From: Berkiella sp964606325
GTDB taxonomy: Bacteria; Pseudomonadota; Gammaproteobacteria; Berkiellales; Berkiellaceae
DNA length: 64,000 nt
Direction of reading: 5' to 3'
Assembly: GCA_964606325.1 (NCBI GenBank)
Contig: CAZSGE010000006.1
Location: 1-64,000 of the forward strand
Part shown: piece after piece, positions 26,823-35,452 of the stretch
Position numbering within the stretch: the first letter of the stretch is position 1
How the letters are laid out: each line of letters opens with the position of its first letter
Notes under the pieces: generated by a model
Seen by the model: the letters and a program-made list of their open reading frames with translations, nothing else
Told to the model about the DNA's origin: nothing
The model's database searches: none
Made by a program: the position numbers and the translations under genes

Positions 26823-26907
26823 GCGCAAGCGCGAATTTACTTCGCGCGCGGCGTTATAACAAGGAGGCCCTTTGGGCTTTTCGGGCGATGGCAACAAAGT
26901 ATAAAAT

Positions 26908-27861
26908 TTACTGACGAAGCGTGCGCGCCATTTGTTCGCAGGCATTGACGAGTGCATCAGTAATACAGGGCTCTGCCGCAGAGTGTCCTGCATCACGAAT
27001 AATATGCAATTCACTACCTGGCCACGCTTGATGTAAAAGGTAGGCATTATCCAAAGGACAAATCATATCGTAGCGCCCGTGGACAATTATCCCTGGAATG
27101 CCTTCTAGTTTATAAGCATCACGCAAAATTTGATTGGGCTCGATAAAACATTTGTTCACAAAAAAGTGGGTTTCAATAAGCGATAAGCTCATCGCCGTAT
27201 GGGTATTGGTGAAGCGCTCAAACACCGTTTTGCACGGGTTCAACGTAGCGCATTGCCCTTCCCATTGGGACCAATGCTTGGCCGCGCTCATGCGTGCTAA
27301 CTCATCTTCGCCGTTTAAACGTTTATAAAAGGCATTTACTAAATCGCCTCTTTCCTCTTCAGGAATAGGTGTAATAAATTCTTGCCAGTAATCTGGAAAA
27401 ATATGATTCGCACCTTCTTGGTAAAACCAATTAATGTCAGCTTCTCTGCCTAAAAAGATCCCTCGCAAAATCATACCCATCACTGTTTCAGGGTGCTTTT
27501 GTGCATAGAGTAAACTTAATGTCGCCCCCCATGATCCGCCAAATAACATCCAACGCTTAATTCCCAAATGCGTACGGATAGCTTCTATATCTTTAATTAA
27601 ATTTTTGGTGGTGTTATGTTCGATGCTGCCATAAGGGGTGGATCGGCCACAGCCACGTTGATCAAAAATAATGATGCGATAACGTTCAGGATCAAAATAA
27701 CGCCTGTCATCAGTTGTACAACCGGCACCGGGGCCACCGTGAACAAAAAGAACGGGAATGCCAGAAGGCTCGCCACTTTCCTCTACATAGAGTTGATGCC
27801 CATGCCCCACATCCAATGTGTGTTGAGCATAATTCTTAATGGCTGGCAGCAGTACTTTCAT
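26908..27861 (-). CDS. pip: Proline iminopeptidase (S33 family)
   Basis: A cytosolic aminopeptidase of 317 residues that removes N-terminal proline from peptides. It is an alpha/beta hydrolase with the oxyanion segment HGGPGAG (41-47), nucleophile GGSWGA with Ser110, Asp265 in HGRYD and His293 in DAGHS. The family-specific FDQRGCGRSTPY is intact. The length and start (ATG 27861, with a purine-rich AAGGAATG just before it) agree with bacterial Pip. It is transcribed alone. Confidence 0.96.
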   Translation of the reverse strand: MKVLLPAIKNYAQHTLDVGHGHQLYVEESGEPSGIPVLFVHGGPGAGCTTDDRRYFDPERYRIIIFDQRGCGRSTPYGSIEHNTTKNLIKDIEAIRTHLGIKRWMLFGGSWGATLSLLYAQKHPETVMGMILRGIFLGREADINWFYQEGANHIFPDYWQEFITPIPEEERGDLVNAFYKRLNGEDELARMSAAKHWSQWEGQCATLNPCKTVFERFTNTHTAMSLSLIETHFFVNKCFIEPNQILRDAYKLEGIPGIIVHGRYDMICPLDNAYLLHQAWPGSELHIIRDAGHSAAEPCITDALVNACEQMARTLRQ

Positions 27862-28008
27862 GCGTCATTCCTTGTTAAACCTATTGAGACGAAGATGCGG
27901 CTCTAAATGGATAATCGCTTACAGGCTATAGCGATTTCTCCTCTTTTGCGCTAATGCTCAAAATGAGACACTTTCCTTGTCAATCTCCAACCGACGAAAT
28001 TCGGATTG

Positions 28009-28036
28009 GCCCGGGACCCCTCCCGGGCTTTTTTTT
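28009..28036 (+). terminator. Orphan rho-independent terminator, possible sRNA 3' end
   Basis: A perfect 8-bp stem GCCCGGGA (28009-28016) / TCCCGGGC (28021-28028), loop CCCC, then eight T residues (28029-28036), all on plus. Neither neighbour is on plus: pip starts at 27861 and typA ends at 28082, both on minus. A second stem, CCAACCGA (27987-27994) with TCGG-a-TTGG (28001-28009), lies directly before it. It therefore ends a transcript with no annotated gene. Confidence 0.8.
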
Positions 28037-28081
28037 ATCTGGGGTTTAAAACCTTACTTTAGTTTAGATGAGAAGTGGCGG

Positions 28082-29890
28082 TTATTCACCACTTCTTGAT
28101 GTACGTTTACGCTCATGTTCTTTAAGGAACTTTTTACGTATACGAATAGCCGTTGGCGTTACTTCTACAAGCTCATCATCTTCAATAAATTCCAATGATT
28201 GCTCGAGCGACATTTTAACCGGCGGTGTCAAAATGATGTTTTCATCAGATCCTGAAGCGCGCATATTTGTTAGCTGTTTACCTTTAATGACATTCACTAC
28301 CAAATCATTGTCTCTGGTATGAATGCCAACAACCATCCCTTCATACACCTCAGTTTGAGGACCAATTAACATCCGGCCCCGAGCTTGCAATCCGAACAAT
28401 GAAAAGCCAGTAGCCTTGCCTGCTGCGTTGGATATCAATACACCTTGTTGGCGTTGTCCCATGGTGCCTGGCTTGTAAGGACCATAATGATCAAACACAT
28501 GAGTTAAAATACCAGAACCTGAAGTTAAGGTTAAAAATAACGAATGAAAACCAATGAGTCCGCGCGAAGGAATGGTGTAATCCATACGAATACGGCCTTT
28601 ACCATCAGATGCCATATCTACTAATTGACCACGACGTGATCCCAATTGTTCCATTATTGAACCTTGGTCTTTTTCTTCCACATCTACAGTCAATAATTCA
28701 TACGGTTCAGTAATTTCATCACCATTACGATGCAAAATCACCTCTGGGCGTGATAAGGCTAATTCATAACCTTCACGACGCATGGTTTCAATCAAGATCG
28801 AAAGATGCAACTCGCCACGACCTGATACCCGAAATTTATCAGGATCTTCGGTTTCTTCCACTCTGAGTGCAACGTTATGCAAGGTTTCACGGAATAATCT
28901 ATCGCGCAATTGGCGGCTGGTAACAAACTGCCCTTCGCCACATAACGGTGAGGTATTCACTTGAAATGTCATGCTAATGGTTGGTTCATCAACCGTTAAA
29001 GCTGGCAGTGCTTCAACCACGTTTTTATCGCAGATCGTATCGGAAATGGCCAAAGGCTCAATACCGGATATTGCGACAATATCACCCGCTTGTGCTTGAG
29101 GTTGTTCAATACGCTCTAAACCTAAATATCCCAAAATTTGTAAAACTTTACCTTGACGTGTTTTACCTTGGGCATCAATGATAGAAACTTGCGTGTTAGA
29201 TTTGATAGTGCCGCGCTTGATTAAACCAATGCCGATAGTCCCTACATAACTGGAATAATCTAAGCTACTGATCTGCATTTGAAATGGGCCATTCGGATCG
29301 CAACTGGGCGGTTTCACATACTCCGTTATAGCTTCAAATAGGGGCGTCATGTCTGTGCCCGCAACATTGAGATCGCGCGTCGCTGTTCCCAACAATGCTG
29401 AAGTATAAACCACAGGAAAATCTAATTGTTCTTCTGTCGCGCCTAACTTATCGAACAAATCAAATACTTGATCGATAACCCATGAAGGGCGGCTTCCGGG
29501 GCGATCTATTTTATTAATCACAACAATAGGGTGTAATCCCCTGGCGAAGGCTTTTTGGGTCACAAATCGGGTTTGTGGCATAGGGCCATCCACCGCATCG
29601 ACCAATAATAAGACCGCATCCACCATTGATAAGATCCGCTCAACCTCGCCACCAAAGTCAGCATGGCCTGGGGTGTCTACGACGTTAATACGAAAATCTT
29701 TCCATTTGAGTGCTGTATTTTTTGCAAGGATGGTGATTCCACGCTCTTTTTCGAGCTCATTAGAGTCCATGACACAGGTTTCATAGGCAACCCGAGAATC
29801 CAGGGTTCCGGATTGTTGGAGCAGCTTATCAACCAAGGTTGTTTTGCCGTGATCGACGTGGGCAATAATCGCGATATTTCGTAGCTGCAT
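28082..29890 (-). CDS. typA: Ribosome-binding GTPase TypA/BipA
   Basis: TypA (BipA) is an EF-G-like translational GTPase that aids 50S subunit assembly and stress adaptation. The 602-residue length is normal. G motifs are AHVDHGKTT (11-19), DTPGHADFGG (near 72-81) and NKIDRPG (near 126-132). The EF-Tu-like domain II, the EF-G C-like domain (VDEPTISMTF, RGELHLSILIETMRREGYE) and the BipA-specific C-terminal domain (GRMLIGPQTEVYEGMVVG) follow. It is transcribed alone with about 200 bp upstream, shared with the divergent 30093 gene. Confidence 0.98.
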   Translation of the reverse strand: MQLRNIAIIAHVDHGKTTLVDKLLQQSGTLDSRVAYETCVMDSNELEKERGITILAKNTALKWKDFRINVVDTPGHADFGGEVERILSMVDAVLLLVDAVDGPMPQTRFVTQKAFARGLHPIVVINKIDRPGSRPSWVIDQVFDLFDKLGATEEQLDFPVVYTSALLGTATRDLNVAGTDMTPLFEAITEYVKPPSCDPNGPFQMQISSLDYSSYVGTIGIGLIKRGTIKSNTQVSIIDAQGKTRQGKVLQILGYLGLERIEQPQAQAGDIVAISGIEPLAISDTICDKNVVEALPALTVDEPTISMTFQVNTSPLCGEGQFVTSRQLRDRLFRETLHNVALRVEETEDPDKFRVSGRGELHLSILIETMRREGYELALSRPEVILHRNGDEITEPYELLTVDVEEKDQGSIMEQLGSRRGQLVDMASDGKGRIRMDYTIPSRGLIGFHSLFLTLTSGSGILTHVFDHYGPYKPGTMGQRQQGVLISNAAGKATGFSLFGLQARGRMLIGPQTEVYEGMVVGIHTRDNDLVVNVIKGKQLTNMRASGSDENIILTPPVKMSLEQSLEFIEDDELVEVTPTAIRIRKKFLKEHERKRTSRSGE

Positions 29891-30092
29891 GTTCCCCTCA
29901 GAAAAAATGAAAAGAGTTTACCACATTTTGGGGGCAAATATGGGCAATTCGTGTGGTTAAACGCAGCCTTTTATGCCTGACCTATGCTAAACCTACCCTT
30001 ATTCTCCAAATTTATTCAAATTTTAAGGGCTCCATGCCTTGTGTCGATACCCTATTCAGAGGGAGACTATTTCTATAGGGGGGCCCCATCTT

Positions 30093-30659
30093 ATGCCATC
30101 GCTGATACTACACCCAACCTCAACAGCACAATGGCACGCCTTGCTTGGTGAAGCACAACAAGCAAGCGCTATCTACCTCAAAGAAGATTTAGAATCCTAC
30201 TTAGTATTCCTATTAATGCGCTTTACCGGAGAAACCAGCGTCGCCTCGAGCGTATTAGGTCTTGAGTTTTTAGAAGCATACCTACAAGAACCTCACCACT
30301 ATCATCATCTAAAAGATGTCGGGGATAAGTGTTTGCTGCTTGCCGGGTTATTTCCAGGACGTGCAGCAAAACGTCGGGTCAAATTGAGCTATTTTGTGAA
30401 GCTTGGACAATTAGCCTATTCCACTATTTCTCATAGCTTGAGTATTCAAGAAGAATTATTCATTAAATTGTGTGTAGAATTTCCAAAATTAATGGATGTC
30501 CTTCACGCCATGCGTGAAACCTCAAGCTCTACTATCGATTTATTGCAATCTTTAGAATTGTGGCATGAAACTGGAAGCCAATCTGCTTGGCAAAGACTAA
30601 GTGAGGCAACTAGTGGATTACCCGTTGCACCTAAGTCCAATAAAAAGTCAGTCCATTAA
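30093..30659 (+). CDS. Hypothetical protein
   Basis: A 188-residue helical soluble protein that I do not recognise. I chose ATG 30093, ten bases after a G-rich AGGGGGG stretch; an upstream ATG at 30039 adds 18 residues without a ribosome site. Visible features are FLLMRFTGETSVASSVLGLEFL and a Leu-rich central region (VKLSYFVKLGQLAYSTIS), all helix-forming, without signal peptide or membrane segment. It lies between typA (divergent) and glnA. Codon usage and compactness resemble a conserved housekeeping-type protein rather than an island orphan. Confidence 0.75.
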   Translation: MPSLILHPTSTAQWHALLGEAQQASAIYLKEDLESYLVFLLMRFTGETSVASSVLGLEFLEAYLQEPHHYHHLKDVGDKCLLLAGLFPGRAAKRRVKLSYFVKLGQLAYSTISHSLSIQEELFIKLCVEFPKLMDVLHAMRETSSSTIDLLQSLELWHETGSQSAWQRLSEATSGLPVAPKSNKKSVH

Positions 30660-30788
30660 GCTGATTCCACAAGTCTTGGGTGGCGTCAAAACGCGCTTCT
30701 AAATTACATTTTAAAGTCAAAAATTGCCTACCCAACCACAGCCCGATTGGAGTAAGATTGTCCCCAGTTGTGGCAGGGAGGAAGCATA

Positions 30789-32198
30789 ATGTCTATTCAA
30801 AAAGTTTTAGAACAAATTCAAGAAAACAAAGTTAAATTTGTCGATTTAAGATTTACAGATACACGCGGTAAAGAACAACATGTTTCCGTACCCGCTCATC
30901 AAGTCACTGAAGAATTTTTAGCTGACGGTAAAATGTTTGATGGCTCATCCATTGCAGGATGGAAGGGAATCAATGAATCTGACATGATTTTGTTGCCTGA
31001 TCCTGACACCGCGGTAATGGATCCTTTTCGTGAAGAACTCACGATGTTAATTAGATGCGATATTCACGATCCTACCACTATGCAAAATTATGTGCGCGAT
31101 CCACGTTCACTTGCGCGTCGCGCCGAGCAATACCTTAAATCTACCGGCATCGCAGATACCGCTTATTTTGGTCCTGAACCTGAATTTTTTATCTTCGATG
31201 ATGTGCGTTTTAAAATATGCATGAATACATCGTTTTATGAAGTGGATTCAGAAGAAGCGGCCTGGAATACCGAGCGCGACTTTGCCGGTGGTAATATGGG
31301 GCATCGCCCCATGGTCAAAGGGGGTTATTTTCCCGTTCCACCTGTTGATTCATCACAAGATTTACGTTCAGCCATTTGCCAAACCTTAGAAAAAATGGGC
31401 TTGGTCGTTGAGACACATCATCATGAAGTGGCAACCGGCAATCAAAACGAAATCGGTACAACGTTTCGCACGCTCGTACATAAAGCAGATGAATTGCAGA
31501 TCTTAAAATATGTTGTGCATAGTGTGTGTCACGCTTATGGCAAAACCGCAACTTTTATGCCAAAACCTATCGTTGGCGATAATGGTAACGGCATGCATTG
31601 TCACCAATCTCTGTTTAAAGGCGGTGTTAACTTATTTAGTGGCGATGGCTATGCCGGCTTGTCCGATACTGCACTCTACTATATGGGCGGCATTATCAAA
31701 CATGCTAAAGCGCTCAATGCTTTCACCAATGGCACAACCAATAGCTATAAACGTTTAGTACCTGGTTTTGAAGCACCCGTTTTTCTGGCTTATTCTGCTC
31801 ATAATCGCTCAGCTTCTATTCGTATCCCTTACACCCCATCTCCTAAAGGGCGCAGAATTGAAGTGCGTTTCCCTGATGCTGCCACCAATCCTTATTTGGC
31901 TTTTTCAGCTATGTTGATGGCCGGTCTAGATGGTATTCGCAAACAAATCCATCCTGGCGACCCTATGGATAAAGATTTATATGATTTACCACCCGAAGAA
32001 GCTGCTGAATTAGAAAGCGTTGCGGAAACTTTACCCGAAGCATTAGATGCGCTGAACAAAGATCGAGCCTTTTTAAAAGAAGGTGGCGTTTTCACTGATG
32101 AGCTTATTGATGCTTATATTGCACTCAAGCAACAAGAAGTGAAGCGTTTGCATATGTCAACGCACCCTATTGAATTTGAGATGTACTATAGTTTGTAA
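30789..32198 (+). CDS. glnA: Glutamine synthetase, type I
   Basis: GlnA makes glutamine from glutamate, ammonia and ATP; it is a cytosolic dodecamer. The 469 residues match the beta-type GSI of gammaproteobacteria. Diagnostic segments are MFDGSSIAGWKGI, the metal site GPEPEFFIFD, NGNGMHCHQS, and KRLVPGFEAPV. The adenylylation site is Tyr398 in KDLYDLPPEE, so regulation by GlnE-type adenylyltransferase is expected. The start ATG follows GGGAGGA; an in-frame upstream codon at 30768 gives a longer and unlikely N-terminus. No sigma-54 or NtrC site is recognisable upstream. Confidence 0.98.
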   Translation: MSIQKVLEQIQENKVKFVDLRFTDTRGKEQHVSVPAHQVTEEFLADGKMFDGSSIAGWKGINESDMILLPDPDTAVMDPFREELTMLIRCDIHDPTTMQNYVRDPRSLARRAEQYLKSTGIADTAYFGPEPEFFIFDDVRFKICMNTSFYEVDSEEAAWNTERDFAGGNMGHRPMVKGGYFPVPPVDSSQDLRSAICQTLEKMGLVVETHHHEVATGNQNEIGTTFRTLVHKADELQILKYVVHSVCHAYGKTATFMPKPIVGDNGNGMHCHQSLFKGGVNLFSGDGYAGLSDTALYYMGGIIKHAKALNAFTNGTTNSYKRLVPGFEAPVFLAYSAHNRSASIRIPYTPSPKGRRIEVRFPDAATNPYLAFSAMLMAGLDGIRKQIHPGDPMDKDLYDLPPEEAAELESVAETLPEALDALNKDRAFLKEGGVFTDELIDAYIALKQQEVKRLHMSTHPIEFEMYYSL

Positions 32199-32200
32199 TC

Positions 32201-32773
32201 ATGAGACGCTTACTAATAATATCCCTTTCACTGCTTGTGCTATATGCACAAGCAGCTGTTGCAGAAACAGTGTACAAAGGGATAGATAAACAAGGTAATA
32301 TCATTTACAGCGACAAACCGCTGGAAGGTGGCGAGAAAATTACTATCACACCGCCTCCCCCTATCACCATGCCCGCCTTAAAAGAAACTCAAACAACGAC
32401 GAAAGTGGCGCCGGAAGAAGTGAGTTATAAATTAAGCATTACCTCGCCACAAAATCAGCAAACTTTTACCAATGATATCACCACCATTCCCGTCACTTTG
32501 AGCCTGACCCCCAATCTTCAGGCTGGTGATAGAATTAATTTGATTGTGAATGGACAACCGTTTGGCGAATATTCACAGGATTTAACATTCACACTCAAAG
32601 ATTTTCCGCGCGGCGCCTATACAGTGAATGCCGTCATTACTTCAGAAAAAGATCCCTCAACGATTAAAGCGCAAAGTGATAGCGTTACTTTTTATCAACA
32701 ACGCGCGATAGCCAAAAGAGATGTAGCTCCCAACCTCGCCCCGCAAGGCCATATGGCGCCCCAAGCTCCCTAA
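32201..32773 (+). CDS. DUF4124 domain periplasmic protein
   Basis: A 190-residue exported protein. It has a Sec signal peptide (about 1-21, ending AQAAVAE), then a DUF4124 domain (YKGIDKQGNIIYSDKPL, about 25-45), and from residue 75 a beta-sandwich-like region (LSITSPQNQQTF to VTFYQQ) similar to Ig-like folds in periplasmic proteins. The C-terminus is rich in Pro and Ala. DUF4124 genes commonly follow glnA in gammaproteobacteria. It starts 2 bp after the glnA stop, so it is co-transcribed. The function is unknown. Confidence 0.88.
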   Translation: MRRLLIISLSLLVLYAQAAVAETVYKGIDKQGNIIYSDKPLEGGEKITITPPPPITMPALKETQTTTKVAPEEVSYKLSITSPQNQQTFTNDITTIPVTLSLTPNLQAGDRINLIVNGQPFGEYSQDLTFTLKDFPRGAYTVNAVITSEKDPSTIKAQSDSVTFYQQRAIAKRDVAPNLAPQGHMAPQAP

Positions 32774-32845
32774 CCTCACCCTTAATAAAAATGTTAGTCA
32801 ATTAGCTTTTTATTCGTTTTTTTGTAAGATCACAAAGTTAAAAAG

Positions 32846-32874
32846 TTGACACTCTAAGTTACCCAGTGTAAAAA
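32846..32874 (+). promoter_or_regulatory. Sigma-70 promoter for the leader-peptide gene
   Basis: TTGACA (32846-32851), 17-bp spacer, TAAAAA (32869-32874). The -35 is perfect and the spacing optimal; the -10 matches 4 of 6. The transcript would start near 32881, about 25 nt before ATG 32906, with TTGGAG as ribosome site. Confidence 0.6.
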
Positions 32875-32905
32875 CAAAGTTCTAGTAATCCTCATTGGAG
32901 TATTT

Positions 32906-33166
32906 ATGAGAGAACTTAACCTATCCGAAGTTAATTCCGTATCCGCTGGTTTAAACTGCATTGATGCCACCACTTTCGACAAGCTACAAAGCAGAGCCGT
33001 TAATGAAGGTTTAGCTTACGCAGCGCTAAGCACCGTGGCGATAGTTACATTTGGTGCCTACGCTGGTGTACTCGTTCCTGCTGCTCTTTTTGCCGCGGTT
33101 GTTGATCCTTATATTTTCATGACCGGCTATTTTTCCTCCAGCAGTTTCAATATTTTTACTGCGTAG
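32906..33166 (+). CDS. Small peptide with double-glycine-type (bacteriocin-like) leader
   Basis: An 86-residue precursor beginning MRELNLSEVNSVSAG. This closely fits the class II bacteriocin/microcin leader pattern MREL-x-x-x-E-(V/I)-x-x-V-S-(G/A)-G, cut after Gly15 by C39 peptidase ABC exporters. The predicted mature part of 71 residues has a soluble start with one Cys, then a hydrophobic helix (TVAIVTFGAYAGVLVPAALFAAVV) and a Phe/Ser-rich end. It has its own promoter and ribosome site. No C39 transporter or clear immunity gene lies in the window; the next gene is a possible partner. It could be a secreted toxin or another exported small protein. Confidence 0.72.
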   Translation: MRELNLSEVNSVSAGLNCIDATTFDKLQSRAVNEGLAYAALSTVAIVTFGAYAGVLVPAALFAAVVDPYIFMTGYFSSSSFNIFTA

Positions 33167-33191
33167 TTTTACGTAAAAATCGAGGTATAGC

Positions 33192-33611
33192 ATGAGTTTA
33201 AGTTTTTTTACCAAAGTTAAATTTTCAAGAGTTGTTGCTGCAGGCTCAGCCATTGCAGGATACGGCGTTGCCGCCTATATAGGTGCATCACCTTTGGAGC
33301 AATTAGTTGCTGGTTTAGCCGTTCCTGGTACCATCTTGGTAGCAGCAACCGCTGGCAAGCTTGTAAAGAAATTGTCTGGTCAAGCTGACGCTGAAGTAAA
33401 TTCTGCTGCAGATATTGGCGACGTAGAAACCGTCGTTGCTACCCTAGCAGGCTTAGCTTATGCGTCTAAGTTTGCCAATTCGCCCGCTGAATTTGCCGCT
33501 GAAGCAATGGCCATTCCTGGCGTTTTGATGCTTTCTAAAACAATTGCTAAAGGTGGGGAACCTGCTGTTGCAGCGCCTGCTCAAGCGAGACGAGATCGAA
33601 ACAGAATGTAA
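33192..33611 (+). CDS. Hypothetical glycine/alanine-rich hydrophobic protein
   Basis: A 139-residue protein 25 bp after the leader-peptide gene, in the same transcript and before a shared terminator. It has two or three hydrophobic Gly/Ala-rich segments (VVAAGSAIAGYGVAAYIGA; LVAGLAVPGTILVAATAG; a weaker one near 85-115), and a basic C-terminus ending RRDRNRM. It could be a membrane partner or immunity protein for the upstream peptide; the evidence is only proximity and hydrophobicity. I do not recognise the family. Confidence 0.65.
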   Translation: MSLSFFTKVKFSRVVAAGSAIAGYGVAAYIGASPLEQLVAGLAVPGTILVAATAGKLVKKLSGQADAEVNSAADIGDVETVVATLAGLAYASKFANSPAEFAAEAMAIPGVLMLSKTIAKGGEPAVAAPAQARRDRNRM

Positions 33612-33636
33612 CATTCTGTATTGCATACTGTGCGTA

Positions 33637-33668
33637 AAAAGGGTTAGTCTTTACTAACCCTTTTTTTA
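33637..33668 (+). terminator. Bidirectional rho-independent terminator
   Basis: An 11-bp perfect stem AAAAGGGTTAG (33637-33647) / CTAACCCTTTT (33654-33664) with a 6-nt loop, followed by T residues on plus and by a five-T run on minus. It ends the leader-peptide pair and also touches the end of the convergent gene at 33666. Confidence 0.85.
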
Positions 33669-33911
33669 TTCTCTTTTTAAATACCACTCTAAACTAAACA
33701 GCACTATTTTAGTCATCACAAATGAAAACACTTGCCAGATAATAAAAGAAGAATAAAAAATAAACATCCACAAAATGGTTAACAACATCACTAAAAAAGT
33801 GACAGCACGATGCAGCGGCTTTTGTTGCCAAAATTTCTTCCAAAGGCCTTTAAGAATAAAGAGCGCTCTGCTTTCTTGAAGTTTGGCTTGATTGTTATTA
33901 GTTGATAACAT
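33666..33911 (-). CDS. Small membrane protein
   Basis: An 81-residue protein with a basic N-terminus (residues 1-37) and two hydrophobic segments at about 38-53 (VTFLVMLLTILWMFIF) and 56-72 (FIIWQVFSFVMTKIVLF). AAGAAG lies about 7 nt before the ATG. It starts 10 bp after the stop of the 33922 gene and is probably co-transcribed with it. I do not recognise it. Confidence 0.6.
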   Translation of the reverse strand: MLSTNNNQAKLQESRALFILKGLWKKFWQQKPLHRAVTFLVMLLTILWMFIFYSSFIIWQVFSFVMTKIVLFSLEWYLKRE

Positions 33912-33921
33912 TTCTACTTCT

Positions 33922-35367
33922 TTACATCATTGTGCAGCTGCTGGGTTCTTTCAATGATAAGATGTTTTCATCATCCGGTACAGTTTCATCGAAAATGGGA
34001 TCGTTTTGAGGAGGCATCACTTGAGCAGGCCTGATTTGAAGGGCGCCAACTGGCGGGCGATATAGCAGAGCCGGTCTTGGAATATTCAGCACAGTCCCTG
34101 GCATATAGGGGCCACCCATACTCATTAAAGAAAAATAGTGTGAAAAATGAGCCAAGGACTGCCTTCGCGCCATCTCAGTCTCAATATATGCTTGCACTAT
34201 CTTATGTTCACTATATTTGCTAAGCGCCTTGATTTCAAAATCTTTGAGTAATTGACGATTATTTGTATCTTCTAAATGCGCAACAAGCTTTTCCTCATGG
34301 TTTAACCCTTTTCCTGCCCAAAAGTAAATTGGCACAGCCATAAAAGGTTTTAACATAAAACAACGCAACTTTGCATAATAGGCAATTGCATAGCGTATAG
34401 CGTCTTGAAATATTTCAATTCCCTGATCTTTAGAATAAAGCGTTTCGTCAAATCTTGATGATTTCATGAAGGTTTGTAACGGTTCAGAATTTGTCGACAA
34501 ATATTGCAATAATGAAAATAACTGTTGTTTTACATCTTCATCTTCGCTAACGCATGTGCCTTCATCAATCAGCCTAGCAAGGGCTACCCCGGCCTCTCTG
34601 GGATGGTCTATTTCAAATTCATCTAAATCTAATTTTACCGTACCTAACACAATAACAAACCATTGTGCTTTCAGTTTATCAAATGCTGCTTGAAGATCGA
34701 CACTGTGCCTAAGCAGGGATGGATTCGCTTGGGGTTCTTTATGCCACTTCAAGCACGCAATGACATTTTCTTGTTGTAAAAAAGTATTAGGAAAATAATT
34801 AAGACCATAAAGCGATCGATACAGCAAATCAATTATCACACAAAACCCACTCGGAATTTGCCCATATTGATCAAAACAAACCCGAGACAATTCATACAAG
34901 TAATCTTTAATAAAAAGATCATATCCACCAAAACCAGCAAATGGAGGTTGGGTTAAAAAATAGTCGATAGGTTGGTAATTTGCCAAAGGAATATATCGTT
35001 TCGCTAAGGGATGCTGGTGCAAACGTTGCCAGCTCTCTTTGAGTTCTTGCATAAGCAGTTCAATATCATCTGGAATAATATTATGACTAATATTACTTTT
35101 AATATAATCCCAAATGACGGCATCCGCTTCACGATAGATACCAATATCAAGATTTAATTGCCTTGCCAAACTAAACACAATATTCGCATTGATGATATCT
35201 GCTACCTTTAACTGTTTATTTTTACGTAACTTTAGCGAATCTAAGCAATGATCAAGATTGTCAACAACAATAACGTTAATTTGACCGTAAGCATCCAGTG
35301 TTAAAAGCGGCTGAATATCGTCAGTTTTAGCATATTTTTTTGTTTTTAACGCTCTAACCTTGGTCAC
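33922..35367 (-). CDS. Hypothetical protein ending in a possible CaaX box
   Basis: An unrecognised 481-residue soluble protein. The start is GTG 35367, 5 nt after GGAG. The body is helical with scattered beta elements (VIVVDNLDHCLDSL, FVIVLGTVKLDLDEFEI). There is no signal peptide or membrane segment. Residues about 415-460 are rich in Pro (PYMPGTVLNIPRPALLYRPP). The last four residues are C-T-M-M, which fits the eukaryotic CaaX prenylation rule with Met at X favouring farnesylation. CaaX ends occur on some Legionella effectors that are lipidated by the host. With the orphan nature this suggests an effector, but a four-residue match is weak evidence. Confidence 0.72.
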   Translation of the reverse strand: MTKVRALKTKKYAKTDDIQPLLTLDAYGQINVIVVDNLDHCLDSLKLRKNKQLKVADIINANIVFSLARQLNLDIGIYREADAVIWDYIKSNISHNIIPDDIELLMQELKESWQRLHQHPLAKRYIPLANYQPIDYFLTQPPFAGFGGYDLFIKDYLYELSRVCFDQYGQIPSGFCVIIDLLYRSLYGLNYFPNTFLQQENVIACLKWHKEPQANPSLLRHSVDLQAAFDKLKAQWFVIVLGTVKLDLDEFEIDHPREAGVALARLIDEGTCVSEDEDVKQQLFSLLQYLSTNSEPLQTFMKSSRFDETLYSKDQGIEIFQDAIRYAIAYYAKLRCFMLKPFMAVPIYFWAGKGLNHEEKLVAHLEDTNNRQLLKDFEIKALSKYSEHKIVQAYIETEMARRQSLAHFSHYFSLMSMGGPYMPGTVLNIPRPALLYRPPVGALQIRPAQVMPPQNDPIFDETVPDDENILSLKEPSSCTMM

Positions 35368-35452
35368 GCGTGCTCCGTCGCCAACTGACTGTGTAAGAAA
35401 TCGTCCTTTCAGTTATATCAAGACAAATCGATGACTTCAAGTCCTATTCACA

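Noticed and set aside
30660..30788. Possible sigma-54 promoter of glnA (TGGCAGGGAGGAAGCA at 30771-30786)
   Set aside because: It lacks the TTGC half of the -12 box and overlaps the ribosome binding site right before the ATG, so it cannot be a promoter of this gene.
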